64,000 nt of DNA from assembly GCA_002305805.1 (NCBI GenBank), contig DBQY01000009.1:211858-275857 (forward strand), read 5' to 3'. This document shows, piece after piece, positions 1-8,413 of this stretch (positions are counted from its first letter, which is position 1; each line of letters begins with the position of its first letter). This DNA is from Atopobium sp. UBA1382 (lineage in GTDB: Bacteria > Actinomycetota > Coriobacteriia > Coriobacteriales > Atopobiaceae). The translations under genes were made by a program, and so were the position numbers. The notes under the pieces are model-generated. The model saw only the letters and a list, made by a program, of their open reading frames with translations. It searched no databases and was not told the DNA's origin.

Positions 1-42
1 AGGGGTCTGTCCCCAATTGAATCACCCCAGGAGAGGAGAGAC

Positions 43-1812
43 ATGGACAAGAACCTCATGTCCGGAAACGAGGCCATCGCCCAGGGCGCCTGGGAGGCCG
101 GCGTGGCCGTCGGCGTGGGCTACCCCGGCACGCCGTCCACCGAGACGCTCGAGGCTCTCGTGCGCAAGGACGACGTCTACTGCGAGTGGTCCCCCAACGA
201 GAAGGTCGCCTTCGAGGTGGGCCTCGGCGCCGCGATCGCCGGCGCGCGCTCGCTCGTCACGATGAAGCACGTGGGCGTCAACGTGGCCGCCGACCCCTTC
301 ATGGCTGCCGCGTCCACCGGCGTGAACGCCGGCCTCGTGCTCCTGGCCGCGGACGACCCCTCCTGCTACTCGTCCCAGAACGAGCAGGACTCGCGCTTCT
401 ACGCCGCCTTCGGCCGCATCCCCTGCCTCGACGTCGCCGACTCTCAGGACTGCTACGAGATGGCCCGCGCCGCCTTCGAGCTCTCCGAGCGCTTTGACAC
501 GCCGGTCATGCTGCACGAGACCATGCGCATCGCGCACACCCGCACGCTCGTCTCGCCCGCCGGCACGCGCGAGGCCGTGGCCCCGCGCGACTACGCGGAC
601 GACATCCCCAAGTACGTCATGATGCCGGCCAACGCCGTCAAGCGCCGCGTGGTGGTGGACGAGCGCCAGGCCGAGCTCGAGGCCTACGCCGAGACCTGCC
701 CGTTCAACAAGGTCGAGATGCGTGACGAGAAGATCGGCGTCATCTGCGCCGGTGCCGTCTACCAGCACGTCCGCGAGGCGCTGCCCGAGGCCTCCACGTT
801 CAAGCTCGGCCTCGCCTGGCCGCTGCCCGCCCGCGCGCTCGCCGACTTCGCCGCGTCCGTCGACGCGTGCTACGTCATCGAGGAGGCCAGTGACTACTTC
901 TCCTCGCGCGTCCGCGCCCTCGGCATCGAGCTCGCCGATCCGCCCGCCGCACCGCTCCCCGTCGCCGGCGAGCTCAAGCCGCAGGTCATCCGCGCTTCCT
1001 TCGGCATGGAGCTGCCCGCGCACCTCGACGCCGCCACGGACCTCCCGCCGCGCCCGCCGGCGTTCTGCCCCGGCTGCCCGCACCGTCTCGTCTTCTGCGA
1101 GCTGCGCCGGCTCAAGGCCATCGTCACCGGCGACATCGGCTGCTACACGCTCGGCGCCGTCGCACCCTACGGCGCGTGCCACACGGTCATCGACATGGGC
1201 GCCTCGCTCTCCATGGCGCACGGCATGGAGCTCGCCGGCGCCACCGATCGCACCGGCCGTCCCGTCGTGGGCGTCATCGGCGACTCCACCTTCGCGCACT
1301 CCGGCATCACGAGCATGCTCGGCACCATCTACAACGGCGGCACCGGCACCCTCTGCATCCTGGACAACCGCACCACGGCCATGACCGGCACGCAGGGCAA
1401 CCCCGTGAACGGCGTCACCCTCACGGACAGCTCGCACAGAATAGGCCCGCTGGACAACCCGAGCGGCAAGGCGCTCGACCTTCTCGCCCTGTGCCGCGCG
1501 ATGGGCGTGGAGGACGTCGTCGAGGTGGACGCGCAGGACCTCAAGGCCGTGCGCGCCGCGCTCAAGGCCGCCGTGGCCAACACCGAGCAGCTCTCCGTCA
1601 TCGTCTTCAAGGCGCCGTGCCGCCTCATCGACCGCAGCCGCGGCAAGGAGCCCACGATCCGCGACTGCCGCGCGTGCGGCCAGTGCATCAAGATCGGCTG
1701 CCCTGCCCTCGGGCGCGCCAAGGACGGCACCGCGGTCATCGACCCCACGCAGTGCGTCGGGTGCGACCAGTGCGTCCAGTCCTGCCCGTTCGGCTGCATC
1801 ACGAAGGAGTAA
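43..1812 (+). CDS. iorA: Indolepyruvate ferredoxin oxidoreductase, alpha subunit
   Basis: This subunit binds thiamine diphosphate and oxidatively decarboxylates aryl pyruvates from aromatic amino-acid transamination, passing electrons to ferredoxin in the cytoplasm. The 589-residue length is normal. The N-terminal half is the pyruvate-oxidoreductase fold, with GYPGTPSTE near residue 30. The TPP region includes GDIGCYTLG at about 363. The C-terminus carries two [4Fe-4S] motifs: C542-x2-C-x2-C-x4-C553 and C571-x2-C-x2-C-x3-C581. A strong GGAGAGGAG ribosome site supports this start. iorB follows after 3 bases, so the two are co-transcribed. Family knowledge says it works as an alpha2beta2 complex in anaerobes. 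Identification is secure. Confidence 0.97.
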   Translation: MDKNLMSGNEAIAQGAWEAGVAVGVGYPGTPSTETLEALVRKDDVYCEWSPNEKVAFEVGLGAAIAGARSLVTMKHVGVNVAADPFMAAASTGVNAGLVLLAADDPSCYSSQNEQDSRFYAAFGRIPCLDVADSQDCYEMARAAFELSERFDTPVMLHETMRIAHTRTLVSPAGTREAVAPRDYADDIPKYVMMPANAVKRRVVVDERQAELEAYAETCPFNKVEMRDEKIGVICAGAVYQHVREALPEASTFKLGLAWPLPARALADFAASVDACYVIEEASDYFSSRVRALGIELADPPAAPLPVAGELKPQVIRASFGMELPAHLDAATDLPPRPPAFCPGCPHRLVFCELRRLKAIVTGDIGCYTLGAVAPYGACHTVIDMGASLSMAHGMELAGATDRTGRPVVGVIGDSTFAHSGITSMLGTIYNGGTGTLCILDNRTTAMTGTQGNPVNGVTLTDSSHRIGPLDNPSGKALDLLALCRAMGVEDVVEVDAQDLKAVRAALKAAVANTEQLSVIVFKAPCRLIDRSRGKEPTIRDCRACGQCIKIGCPALGRAKDGTAVIDPTQCVGCDQCVQSCPFGCITKE

Positions 1813-1815
1813 GCA

Positions 1816-2415
1816 ATGGAGAAGTTCAGCGGCACCAAGACCATCCTCCTCGTGGGCGTGGGCGGCCAGGGCACGATCCTCGCCGGCAAGCTGCTGGCGA
1901 GCGTGGCCGCCGACGCCGGGCTCGACGTCAAGGTCTCCGAGATCCACGGCATGAGCCAGCGCGGCGGCTCCGTGAGCACGGTCATCCGCCTGGGCGAGCA
2001 CGTCTCCACCATGGTCTGCGACGACGGCTGCGCCGACGTGGTGGTGGCCTTCGAGGCCGTGGAGGCCCTGCGCGCCCAGCACTACCTCGCCGAGGGCGGC
2101 ACCATGTTCGTCAACGACGAGGAGATCACGCCCGTCTCCGTGAACATCGGCAACTTCACGATGCCCGAGCGCGTGGACGAGCGCCTGCGCGAGATGGGCG
2201 CCCACCTGCTGGACGCCGGCGTGATCGCGCGCGGGCTGGGGACGCCCCGCTCCACCAACGTGGTGCTCGTGGGCGCGCTCTCCACGGCGCTGCCCTTCGA
2301 CGCCGAGCTCTGGCGCGACGCCGTGCGCGCCTGCGTGCCACCCGCAACAGTGGAGGCCAACCTCGCCGCCTTCGACGCCGGTCGCGACGCCGCCCTGCGC
2401 GGCGAGGCCCGCTAG
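1816..2415 (+). CDS. iorB: Indolepyruvate ferredoxin oxidoreductase, beta subunit
   Basis: This is the gamma-domain partner of IorA, completing the ferredoxin-reducing arylpyruvate oxidoreductase. It has 199 residues, typical for the subunit. The N-terminus shows GVGGQGTILAGKLL (about residues 14-27), the characteristic glycine-rich motif of the POR gamma domain, followed by the conserved SEIHGMSQRGGSV segment. It starts 3 bases after the iorA stop and ends just before a GC-rich hairpin at 2455-2482, so the operon is probably only iorAB. Nothing unusual is visible. Confidence 0.96.
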   Translation: MEKFSGTKTILLVGVGGQGTILAGKLLASVAADAGLDVKVSEIHGMSQRGGSVSTVIRLGEHVSTMVCDDGCADVVVAFEAVEALRAQHYLAEGGTMFVNDEEITPVSVNIGNFTMPERVDERLREMGAHLLDAGVIARGLGTPRSTNVVLVGALSTALPFDAELWRDAVRACVPPATVEANLAAFDAGRDAALRGEAR

Positions 2416-2454
2416 ACGTCATAGCGAGAGGTTCTTCTCGCCCAGACACGACGA

Positions 2455-2482
2455 GACCCCGGCCGCCACGGCGACCGGGGTC
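2455..2482 (+). terminator. GC-rich hairpin after iorB
   Basis: GACCCCGG pairs with CCGGGGTC across a 12-base loop, 40 bases after the iorB stop. There is no clear T-run, so factor-independent termination is likely but not certain. A copy of the GTTCTTCTCG motif lies immediately upstream at 2431. Confidence 0.55.
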
Positions 2483-2711
2483 CTTCGCGTCCTGGTGGGC
2501 CGGCGCGTCCCCCGACCACGCCGACCCGTCTTTTCGGGGGATGTACAGAGATACTACCCCATTTTTCCTGCTCGCAGTCTGACGCGTGACCAAGCGTCCC
2601 TTCTCCCCGAGCAAAACCGACCGCCCGCGTAGTTGTTGCCTCGGTACGGGAGATGTCACGGTAGGATAAGGAAATAATCTGTTCGCCGCGAGCTTATGGT
2701 GGTGGTTTCCC

Positions 2712-3083
2712 ATGGGACAGTACGTTGTTGTTGAGAACGAGGGTCGCTACTGCTTCAACCTCTGCGCCTCCAATGGTCACATCCTCATGTCGTCGATCAT
2801 CTTCCCGTCCAAGGACGAGTGCCTGCACGGCATCGAGTGCGTGCGCGCTTCCGCCGAGAACGCGGAGATCGAGGACAGCACGATCGACGCCTTCGATCGC
2901 GAGTCCACGCCCAAGTTCCGCATCTACGAGGACTTCGACGGGCACTACTTCTTCCGCTTCATCACCCACGAGGCCGGCGACATCGCCCGCTCGCACACCT
3001 ACGAGCACAAGGAGAGCCTGCTGCGGCGCATCGAGCGCACGCGAGCGGAGTGCGACTCCTCCCTCGCGGCAGACGAGAACTAG
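2712..3083 (+). CDS. YegP/DUF1508-like protein
   Basis: This is a 123-residue cytoplasmic protein resembling the UPF0339/DUF1508 family. It has two approximate repeats: one around NEGRYCFNLCASNGHILMSS, and a second around PKFRIYEDFDGHYFFRFIT. These strand-rich FRFxLxAxNGxxI-type modules are characteristic of YegP proteins. The molecular function of the family is not established. It stands alone between the ior terminator and a hairpin preceding selD. Cysteines at the N-terminus are not in a recognisable metal motif. The assignment rests on motif resemblance only. Confidence 0.7.
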   Translation: MGQYVVVENEGRYCFNLCASNGHILMSSIIFPSKDECLHGIECVRASAENAEIEDSTIDAFDRESTPKFRIYEDFDGHYFFRFITHEAGDIARSHTYEHKESLLRRIERTRAECDSSLAADEN

Positions 3084-3112
3084 CGGCTGGCGAGAAAAAC
3101 GACGACTCGTAC

Positions 3113-3142
3113 GCCCCGGACGCCCCCGAACACGTCCGGGGC
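3113..3142 (+). terminator. Hairpin terminator before selD
   Basis: GCCCCGGACG at 3113-3122 pairs perfectly with CGTCCGGGGC at 3133-3142 across a 10-base loop. It lies between the DUF1508-like gene and selD and probably ends the upstream transcript. Confidence 0.6.
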
Positions 3143-3166
3143 GCCCTTGTGAAGACAGGAGCGACC

Positions 3167-4213
3167 ATGGACATGACGGGCGTAAGGCTCACGGAGCTCG
3201 TGGAGGCCGCCGGATGCGCGGCCAAGATTGCGCCGGGCGAGCTCGCGGGCGTGCTGTCCGGGCTTCCGCGCCTAGACGCACCGGAGCTCGTGGTGGGCTT
3301 TGACGCCTCGGACGACGCCTGCGTGTGGGACCTCGGCGACGGGCGCGGCCTCATCGCCACGACGGACTTCTTCCCGCCGATGGTGGACGACCCATTCCTG
3401 TTTGGCCAGGTCGCGGCCACTAACGCCCTCTCCGACGTCTACGCCATGGGCGGAGCGCCCGCGCTCGCGCTCAACCTCCTGTGCTTCCCCAACTGCCTGG
3501 GCATCGAGATCGCTGGGCAAATCCTGGCCGGCGGGGCCGAGACGTGCCGCCGCGCCGGGTGCGTCGTGGCGGGCGGCCACTCGATCAACGACCACGAGCC
3601 CAAGTACGGCCTCGCAGTGACGGGCTTTGTGCAGCTGGACGGGCGCCTGGAGAACGGCGGCGCGCAGGTTGGCGACGCGCTCGTGCTCACCAAGGCACTC
3701 GGCACGGGCATCCTCACCACCGCGCGCAAGGGCGGCCTGCTCGATGACGCCGGCGTGCGCGTGGCCACGGACTCCATGACCACCCTCAACGAGGCGCCGA
3801 TTCGCCTCGCCCGCGAGCTGGGCGTCTGGCCGCACGCCGCTACCGACGTCACGGGCTTCTCGCTCATGGGCCATGCCTGCGAGATGGCCGAGGCCTCGGG
3901 CGTGACGCTCGCCGTCGACGCCGCGACCGTGCCCGTCATGGCGCGCGCCCGCGAGATGGCGGCCATGGGGCTCATCCCCGCCGGCGCCTACCGCAACCGC
4001 GACTTCTTCGGCCCCCGCGTGGCGCTCGACGACGCCCTGCCGCTCGACCTCACCGACGTGCTCTTTGACCCGCAGACCTCCGGCGGCCTGCTGCTGGCGT
4101 TGGGCGAGAAGGACGCGGAGCGGCTCGTCTCCGCCCTGCGCGACGAGGGCCTCCCCGCCGCGATCATCGGCCGCGCCGTCCCCCGCGCCGAGAAGAGCGT
4201 CATCGTGAAATGA
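3167..4213 (+). CDS. selD: Selenophosphate synthetase (selenide, water dikinase)
   Basis: SelD makes monoselenophosphate from selenide and ATP, the donor for selenoproteins, selenouridine and the labile selenium of molybdenum hydroxylases. The 348-residue protein has catalytic Cys17 and Lys20 (GCAAK), placed exactly as in E. coli SelD. The usual second cysteine (Cys19) is alanine here, which is tolerated in the family. No in-frame UGA is used. The AIRS-type ATP-binding segments TTDFFPPMVDDP and NALSDVYAMGG are clear. The start is chosen at the ATG after ACAGGA. It ends inside a hairpin shared with the convergent YaiI gene. The selenium-using genes lie about 40 kb away. Confidence 0.96.
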   Translation: MDMTGVRLTELVEAAGCAAKIAPGELAGVLSGLPRLDAPELVVGFDASDDACVWDLGDGRGLIATTDFFPPMVDDPFLFGQVAATNALSDVYAMGGAPALALNLLCFPNCLGIEIAGQILAGGAETCRRAGCVVAGGHSINDHEPKYGLAVTGFVQLDGRLENGGAQVGDALVLTKALGTGILTTARKGGLLDDAGVRVATDSMTTLNEAPIRLARELGVWPHAATDVTGFSLMGHACEMAEASGVTLAVDAATVPVMARAREMAAMGLIPAGAYRNRDFFGPRVALDDALPLDLTDVLFDPQTSGGLLLALGEKDAERLVSALRDEGLPAAIIGRAVPRAEKSVIVK

Positions 4214-4242
4214 TACGAAGGGACAGTCCCTTCGTATCATTT
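4208..4242. repeat. GGGAC-core hairpin, convergent gene ends
   Basis: This is a 17-base-arm inverted repeat with a 1-base loop. The left arm reads AAATGATACGAAGGGAC. Both the selD stop (4211-4213) and the stop of the convergent YaiI-family gene (4237-4239) fall within it, so it probably serves as a bidirectional terminator. It belongs to the GGGAC-GTCCC hairpin family found at seven places in the window. Confidence 0.85.
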
Positions 4243-4746
4243 GCCGAGAAGATCGGCGAGGTTGCGGGTGAAGCGCTCGCGGTCGTCGTCCGTGAACGCC
4301 GCCGGGCCGCGCGTGCGACCACCCGCCCGGCGCACCTTCTTCTCCTCGTGGCGAATGAAGAGGTCCATGTCGATCGTAGCCTTGGTGTAGACGCGCCCGC
4401 GCACGCCGATGGCCGCCGCTCCGCGCCCCAGCACCATGCTCGCGAGACCGATGTCCTGCGTGACCACCACATCGTCCGGCTGCAGACGCTCCACGATCGC
4501 AAAGTCCGCGCTGTCTGCACCGATGGACACGTCAAGCACGTCCACCCAGAAGCCGCCGTGCGTGGCATCGCGGCCGCGGGCGTGACCCGCGTCGCGCGGG
4601 TCGTCGCGTCGGATGTGCCGCTCGAGGTTCTGCGTGGTGTTACCCACGATCACAACGGGCACCCGGGCGCGCCGCGCACAGGCGAGCGCCTCGCGCGTGA
4701 CCGGGCATGCGTCGGCGTCGATGTAGAGGGTGCGGTTGCGGGACAT
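4237..4746 (-). CDS. YaiI/YqxD family (UPF0178, DUF188) protein
   Basis: This 169-residue protein belongs to the UPF0178 family. The diagnostic opening YIDADACPVT follows the start, and VTQDIGLASMVLGRGA and the TKATIDMDLFIRHEEKKVRRAGGRTRGP region are also typical. The fold is PIN-like, suggesting a nuclease, but the biochemical role of the family is not firmly known. It converges on selD and diverges from the downstream lipoprotein gene, with a GGGAC-core hairpin on each side. Family membership is secure; function is not. Confidence 0.9.
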   Translation of the reverse strand: MSRNRTLYIDADACPVTREALACARRARVPVVIVGNTTQNLERHIRRDDPRDAGHARGRDATHGGFWVDVLDVSIGADSADFAIVERLQPDDVVVTQDIGLASMVLGRGAAAIGVRGRVYTKATIDMDLFIRHEEKKVRRAGGRTRGPAAFTDDDRERFTRNLADLLGK

Positions 4747-4779
4747 GCGCCTCCTTGCTCTCGAGTGACTAGACTATAG

Positions 4780-4806
4780 GATACGAAGGGACTGTCCCTT
4801 CGTATC
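4780..4806. repeat. GGGAC-core hairpin between divergent genes
   Basis: Thirteen-base arms (GATACGAAGGGAC) flank a single T. Unlike its sister copies it lies between two divergent gene starts (YaiI-type and lipoprotein), so it cannot simply be a 3'-end terminator for either. Confidence 0.85.
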
Positions 4807-4821
4807 ATCGAGGAGGCTCGC

Positions 4822-5268
4822 ATGAAGAAGGTGACGGCGGTTCTTGCGGTGCTCTGCCTGGCATGCACGCTCGTTCTTCTCGGCTGCGGGGCCACCTCTG
4901 CCGGCACGGTCGTCTTTGAGGAGAAGGTCTCGCCCAACGAGAAGTACGTGAGCTCGGAGGCGGACGTCGTCTACTACACCGTGCGGGTGACGCAGGACGC
5001 GCCGGACACGGCAACGGTCTCCGCCGAGTCCAACTCCGGGTTCTACGAGCCGGTGAGCTACGAGGTCACCTGCGACGGCGAGCTCTCCGCCGATGACGTC
5101 TCCGTGGAGTGGACCACCCTCATGGGCGGCACCGAGCCGAGCGAGGACGACCAGATCGCCGTCGCCGTGGTCTCCGTGCGCACGGACGACGGCAGCGTCG
5201 ACGAGCGGAAGATCAGCTTCGTCACCCGCGCGCTCGAGATGGCGGCCGAAGCGACCCCGGGCGCGTAG
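4822..5268 (+). CDS. Small predicted lipoprotein
   Basis: This encodes a 148-residue exported lipoprotein. The N-terminus is MKK followed by a hydrophobic stretch and an LLGC lipobox at about residue 22, so it should be diacylated and anchored to the outer face of the membrane. The mature part is strand-rich and acidic, with no family I recognise. The start is supported by a GAGGAGG ribosome site. It is probably monocistronic, since the next gene is 110 bases away. A copy of the CGTTCTTCTCGGC motif falls across the signal peptide codons (4872-4884). Function is unknown. Confidence 0.8.
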   Translation: MKKVTAVLAVLCLACTLVLLGCGATSAGTVVFEEKVSPNEKYVSSEADVVYYTVRVTQDAPDTATVSAESNSGFYEPVSYEVTCDGELSADDVSVEWTTLMGGTEPSEDDQIAVAVVSVRTDDGSVDERKISFVTRALEMAAEATPGA

Positions 5269-5377
5269 GCGCGCGGCGAGCAGGACCTCGGCACCTTAGG
5301 GAAGTCTTAGCAGTCGGTTCATGCACCGTTATGGCAGGCGCCCCTAGGCTTGGGCAAGCCAAGTCGAAGGGGGAAGC

Positions 5378-6064
5378 ATGGGTACGACTCGTGTGGCGCC
5401 GCGCAGGTACATCAATCGCAGGAGGGCACGGCGGGTGCCGCTTGTGCTCGGGGCGGCCGGGGCGCTGGTGGCCGCGCTTGCCGTTGCGCTCTGGTTTGTG
5501 ATGGCCTCGACCGCAGGTGGCGCAGGGCAGGCGGGCGGCTCGGCGCCGACCAGCTCCACGCCGCACGCGGAATGGCGCACGGGCGAGGTCCCCTTCCTCT
5601 ACCAGACCGACCCGCAGTGGGCGGGCCACCCCTACGCCGGGGGCACCGTCGAGAAGAACGGCTGCGGCCCCACATGCCTCTCCATGGTCTACGTGTCGCT
5701 CACCGGGCGCGACGACCTCGACCCCTCCGCCATGGCCGACTTCTCCGAGCGCGGCGGCTACACGACCGACGGGATGACGACGTGGGCCCTCATGACCGAC
5801 GGGGCAGCCGAGCTGGGACTCGTTTCCGAGGAGCTGCCTGCCAGCTCGAGCGCCGTGCGCGATGCGCTCCTCGCGGGAAGGCCCGTCATCTGCAGCGTGG
5901 GCCCCGGAGACTTCACCACCACGGGCCACTTCATCGTGCTCTCTGGCCTGACCGAGGACGGCGATGTGGTTGTGCACGACCCCAACAGCGCCGAGCGCAG
6001 CGCACGCCCCTGGGACCTCGAGCGCGTGCTCGGCCAGTGCCTGAACCTGTGGGCCTTCTCGTGA
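5378..6064 (+). CDS. Membrane-anchored C39-like peptidase
   Basis: This 228-residue protein has an arginine-rich N-terminus and one transmembrane segment (about residues 22-45), followed by an extracellular papain-like domain. The catalytic cysteine is in EKNGCGPTCLSM (about residue 96), the histidine in TGHFIVL (about 187), and the aspartate or asparagine in VHDPNS. This is the Peptidase_C39_2 arrangement used for peptide or cell-wall substrates. No bacteriocin leader gene or exporter is adjacent, so a general cell-surface role is more likely than bacteriocin processing. The gene ends inside a long palindrome shared with the convergent histidine-kinase gene. Confidence 0.85.
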   Translation: MGTTRVAPRRYINRRRARRVPLVLGAAGALVAALAVALWFVMASTAGGAGQAGGSAPTSSTPHAEWRTGEVPFLYQTDPQWAGHPYAGGTVEKNGCGPTCLSMVYVSLTGRDDLDPSAMADFSERGGYTTDGMTTWALMTDGAAELGLVSEELPASSSAVRDALLAGRPVICSVGPGDFTTTGHFIVLSGLTEDGDVVVHDPNSAERSARPWDLERVLGQCLNLWAFS

Positions 6065-6136
6065 GACAAAGGGGACAGGTTCATTTGTCTCATTCATTTT
6101 CAAATGAGACAAATGAACCTGTCCCCTTTGTCTCAC
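6061..6136. repeat. 34-base-arm palindrome at convergent gene ends
   Basis: The arms at 6061-6094 and 6103-6136 are perfect inverted repeats around an 8-base loop. They contain AAAGGGGACAGG and AAATGAGACAAATG. Both stop codons of the flanking convergent genes (6062-6064 and 6133-6135) lie in the arms. It is probably a bidirectional terminator and the longest member of the GGGAC-core family. Confidence 0.9.
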
Positions 6137-7317
6137 GCGGGCAGATTGACGGTGAAGGTGGTCCGTCCGTTTTCGCTCGCGGCGGAGATGGAGCCGCCGT
6201 GCAGCTCCACGATCTCGCGCGCGATGGCAAGGCCGAGGCCGGCGCCGCCGGTGGCGCTCCCGCGCGCCTCGTCCAACCGGAAGAACCGGTCAAAGATCGC
6301 GCGGAGCTTGTGCGAGGGGATGGTCGCGCCCGTGTCGGACACGGTGACGACGACGCTCCCCTCCCCGGCCGCGGCCCCGATCTCCACGGGCGTCCCCTCG
6401 TCGCTGTAGGAAATCGCGTTACGCAGCAGGTTGCCAAAGACGCGCGCGAGACGGGCGGCGTCGGCCGTTACCACGAGCGGCTCGCCGGGGTCTTCGACGG
6501 TTCGCACCGTGCCTGCCACCGTCACCCGCGCCACGTTGCCGTGGGCGGAGAGCGCCGGGTAGAACTCGTCGGCAAGCTGGACGAGAAGGCCCGCGAGGTC
6601 CACCGGGGCAAGCTCGAGCTCTATGTGCGTGAGGCTGTAGCGCGTGATGTCAAAGAACTCGTTCACCAGGCGCTCGAGCCGGCACGCCTTGTCGAGCGCG
6701 ACGTCGGTGTAGCGGGCGCGCTGCGCCTCGGGCATGTCGGACACCTCGTCGAGCAGCGAGAGGTAGCCGATCACCGAGGTGAGCGGCGTCTTGAGGTCGT
6801 GCGCCAGGTAGGTCACGAGGTCGCTCCTGCGCGCGGACTCGTCGGCGAGCTGGCGCTCCCGCTCCGCGGCGGCACGCTTGGCGTCGGCGGCAACGAGCGC
6901 GAGCTCCTCCCAGCCAGGCGGGAACGCCTCGTGGGCCTCCAGGTCGTGGGCGAGAAAAACGCGCAGCAGCTCGGCGGCGCGGGCGCGCTCCTCGCGACGG
7001 GCACGACGGGCCGACAGGATGGCGGCGGCCGCACACCCCACGGCGAGAAGAACGATGCCGCAGATGCCCAGCTGCAGGAAGAAGTACTTGATGCCGGAGA
7101 CGTCCAGCACCATCTCCGGCCAGATGCCAAACTCGTTCAAGTTGTTGATGTTCAGAAACTGCGGGGCCAGCCAGTCCATGAACGAGCCGTTCCAGGCCTT
7201 GTCCACAAAGCCGAAGACCGTGTTGAACGCCGCGGACGCAACCAGGATGGCACCCGCCACAATCGCGACGGTCAGGACGATCGACCGAGCCCCGCCGTTC
7301 TTCTCGCTAGCGCTCAA
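6133..7317 (-). CDS. Sensor histidine kinase, VanS-like
   Basis: This membrane sensor kinase is 394 residues long with a TTG start overlapping the regulator stop by 11 bases. There are two transmembrane segments (about residues 12-32 and 77-100) around a short extracellular loop. A HAMP-like or coiled linker follows, then the phosphoacceptor H-box LAHDLKTPLTS, the N-box NLLRNAISYSDEG, the G1 box SDTGATI and the G2 box GGAGLGLAIA. Architecture and pairing resemble VanS-type systems, but no vancomycin-resistance ligase is nearby. The signal is unknown. The start choice follows translational coupling; an in-frame upstream extension would overlap the regulator and is not credible. Confidence 0.9.
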   Translation of the reverse strand: MSASEKNGGARSIVLTVAIVAGAILVASAAFNTVFGFVDKAWNGSFMDWLAPQFLNINNLNEFGIWPEMVLDVSGIKYFFLQLGICGIVLLAVGCAAAAILSARRARREERARAAELLRVFLAHDLEAHEAFPPGWEELALVAADAKRAAAERERQLADESARRSDLVTYLAHDLKTPLTSVIGYLSLLDEVSDMPEAQRARYTDVALDKACRLERLVNEFFDITRYSLTHIELELAPVDLAGLLVQLADEFYPALSAHGNVARVTVAGTVRTVEDPGEPLVVTADAARLARVFGNLLRNAISYSDEGTPVEIGAAAGEGSVVVTVSDTGATIPSHKLRAIFDRFFRLDEARGSATGGAGLGLAIAREIVELHGGSISAASENGRTTFTVNLPA

Positions 7318-8020
7318 TCTTGTACCCCAATCCCCAGACGGTCTTGATGTAGCGCGGGTCCTCGAAGGAGTCCCCCATCTTCTCGCGCAGGTGCCGCACG
7401 TGCACCGTGATGGAGCCCGAGCCGCGCTCGTAGTACTCGTCGCCAAATATGCGCTGGTAGAGCTCGCGCGCGGAGACGACCGCGCCGTCGGCCTCGAGCA
7501 GGATCCGCAGCAGGGAGAACTCCGTTGGCGTGAGGGCGAGCGGGCGCTCGTTCAGGGTGGCCTCGTGGGCCGGCACGTCGAGCACGAGGCCACGGCACGC
7601 GATGACTCCGTCCTTCTCGCCATGCGCCCCGCCCGCCGCGTTGTAGGTGGTGTAGCGCCTGAGCTGCGCCTTCACGCGCGCCACAAGCTCGAGCGGCAGG
7701 AAGGGCTTCACCACGTAGTCGTCCGCGCCCAGGGTGAGGCCGGCGATCTTATCCGCCTGCTCGCCGCGTGCCGTAAGCATGATCACCGGGTAGCTGTGGC
7801 GCTCGCGGATGACCCGGCAGACCTCGAGGCCGCTCGCACCGGGGAGCATGACGTCGAGAATCGCGAGGTCGAGCGCCGGTGCGCCATCGTCCGTCACGCG
7901 CGCGACCGCCGACGAGCCGTCGCCGAACGTCTCCACCTCAAAGCCCTCTGCCTCAAGGTAGACGCGCACGAGCTCGCAGATCTCCGGCTCGTCGTCCACC
8001 ACCAGCACGCGTGCGCCCAT
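7307..8020 (-). CDS. OmpR/PhoB-family response regulator
   Basis: This 237-residue DNA-binding regulator is phosphorylated by the adjacent kinase. The receiver domain has the acidic pair DDEP (residues 9-12), the phosphoacceptor in LAILDVMLPG, a conserved threonine in MLTARG and lysine in VKPF. The C-terminal winged helix ends GLGYKIE. The linker between the two domains, AHGEKDGV, is encoded by a copy of the recurrent CGTCCTTCTCGCC motif. The ATG at 8020 is preceded by GAGGGGAGGGG. The targets are unknown. Confidence 0.95.
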   Translation of the reverse strand: MGARVLVVDDEPEICELVRVYLEAEGFEVETFGDGSSAVARVTDDGAPALDLAILDVMLPGASGLEVCRVIRERHSYPVIMLTARGEQADKIAGLTLGADDYVVKPFLPLELVARVKAQLRRYTTYNAAGGAHGEKDGVIACRGLVLDVPAHEATLNERPLALTPTEFSLLRILLEADGAVVSARELYQRIFGDEYYERGSGSITVHVRHLREKMGDSFEDPRYIKTVWGLGYKIER

Positions 8021-8107
8021 GCGCCCCTCCCCTCGTATTGGCCACAAGGATACGCGAGAAGAACGCGGCAGTTCCTAACGTTTGCTTAAGGGGCGCGAGG
8101 CGGGCAA

Positions 8108-8413
8108 TCAGACGTAGCGCGCGTAATCCTGCAGCGAGTGGATTATGTGGGCGATCACGATCCTGTTATCGCGGTATGCGTACAGGACGACGTAGCGCAT
8201 GACGGGCATTACGCGATAGCCGCGGGTGGCAACCTCCGGCATCTGGCCGAGCGGATGCATCTCCTGATACTCGCAGGCGAGAAGGACCTTGGACTCGAAC
8301 TCCTTGACAAAGCGCAGGGCGGCCTTCTTGCTGTCGAGCTCGACCGACAGGTAGCGCACGATCTCCTCGAAGTCCGCCTGGGCACGTGGAAGAAGGACGT
8401 AGTCACAGGTCAT
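8108..8413 (-). CDS. ParE/RelE-family toxin
   Basis: This 101-residue protein has the RelE/ParE plasmid-stabilisation fold. Features are an N-terminal YVLLPRAQADFEEIVRYL helix, a central basic and aromatic region with GYRVMPVMRYVVLYAY, and a short C-terminus with RNRIVIAHIIHS-type strands. ParE members poison gyrase and RelE members cut mRNA; the sequence alone does not separate them. It overlaps its antitoxin gene by 11 bases, the usual order (antitoxin first). It appears intact. Confidence 0.88.
   Translation of the reverse strand: MTCDYVLLPRAQADFEEIVRYLSVELDSKKAALRFVKEFESKVLLACEYQEMHPLGQMPEVATRGYRVMPVMRYVVLYAYRDNRIVIAHIIHSLQDYARYV

Noticed and set aside
22..2205. A 727-codon minus-strand open frame opposite iorAB
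   Set aside because: The same GC-rich third-position effect; both iorA and iorB are unmistakable on the other strand.
3167..3230. Selenocysteine at the SelD active site
   Set aside because: The codon at position 17 is a normal cysteine codon, and no in-frame UGA occurs.
6133..7446. Longer N-terminus for the histidine kinase
   Set aside because: The extra 43 codons are antisense-like composition overlapping the regulator's DNA-binding domain; the coupled TTG start is far better.
6133..8020. Vancomycin-resistance locus
   Set aside because: The two-component pair is VanRS-like, but no D-Ala-D-Lac ligase, VanH or VanX gene is present.
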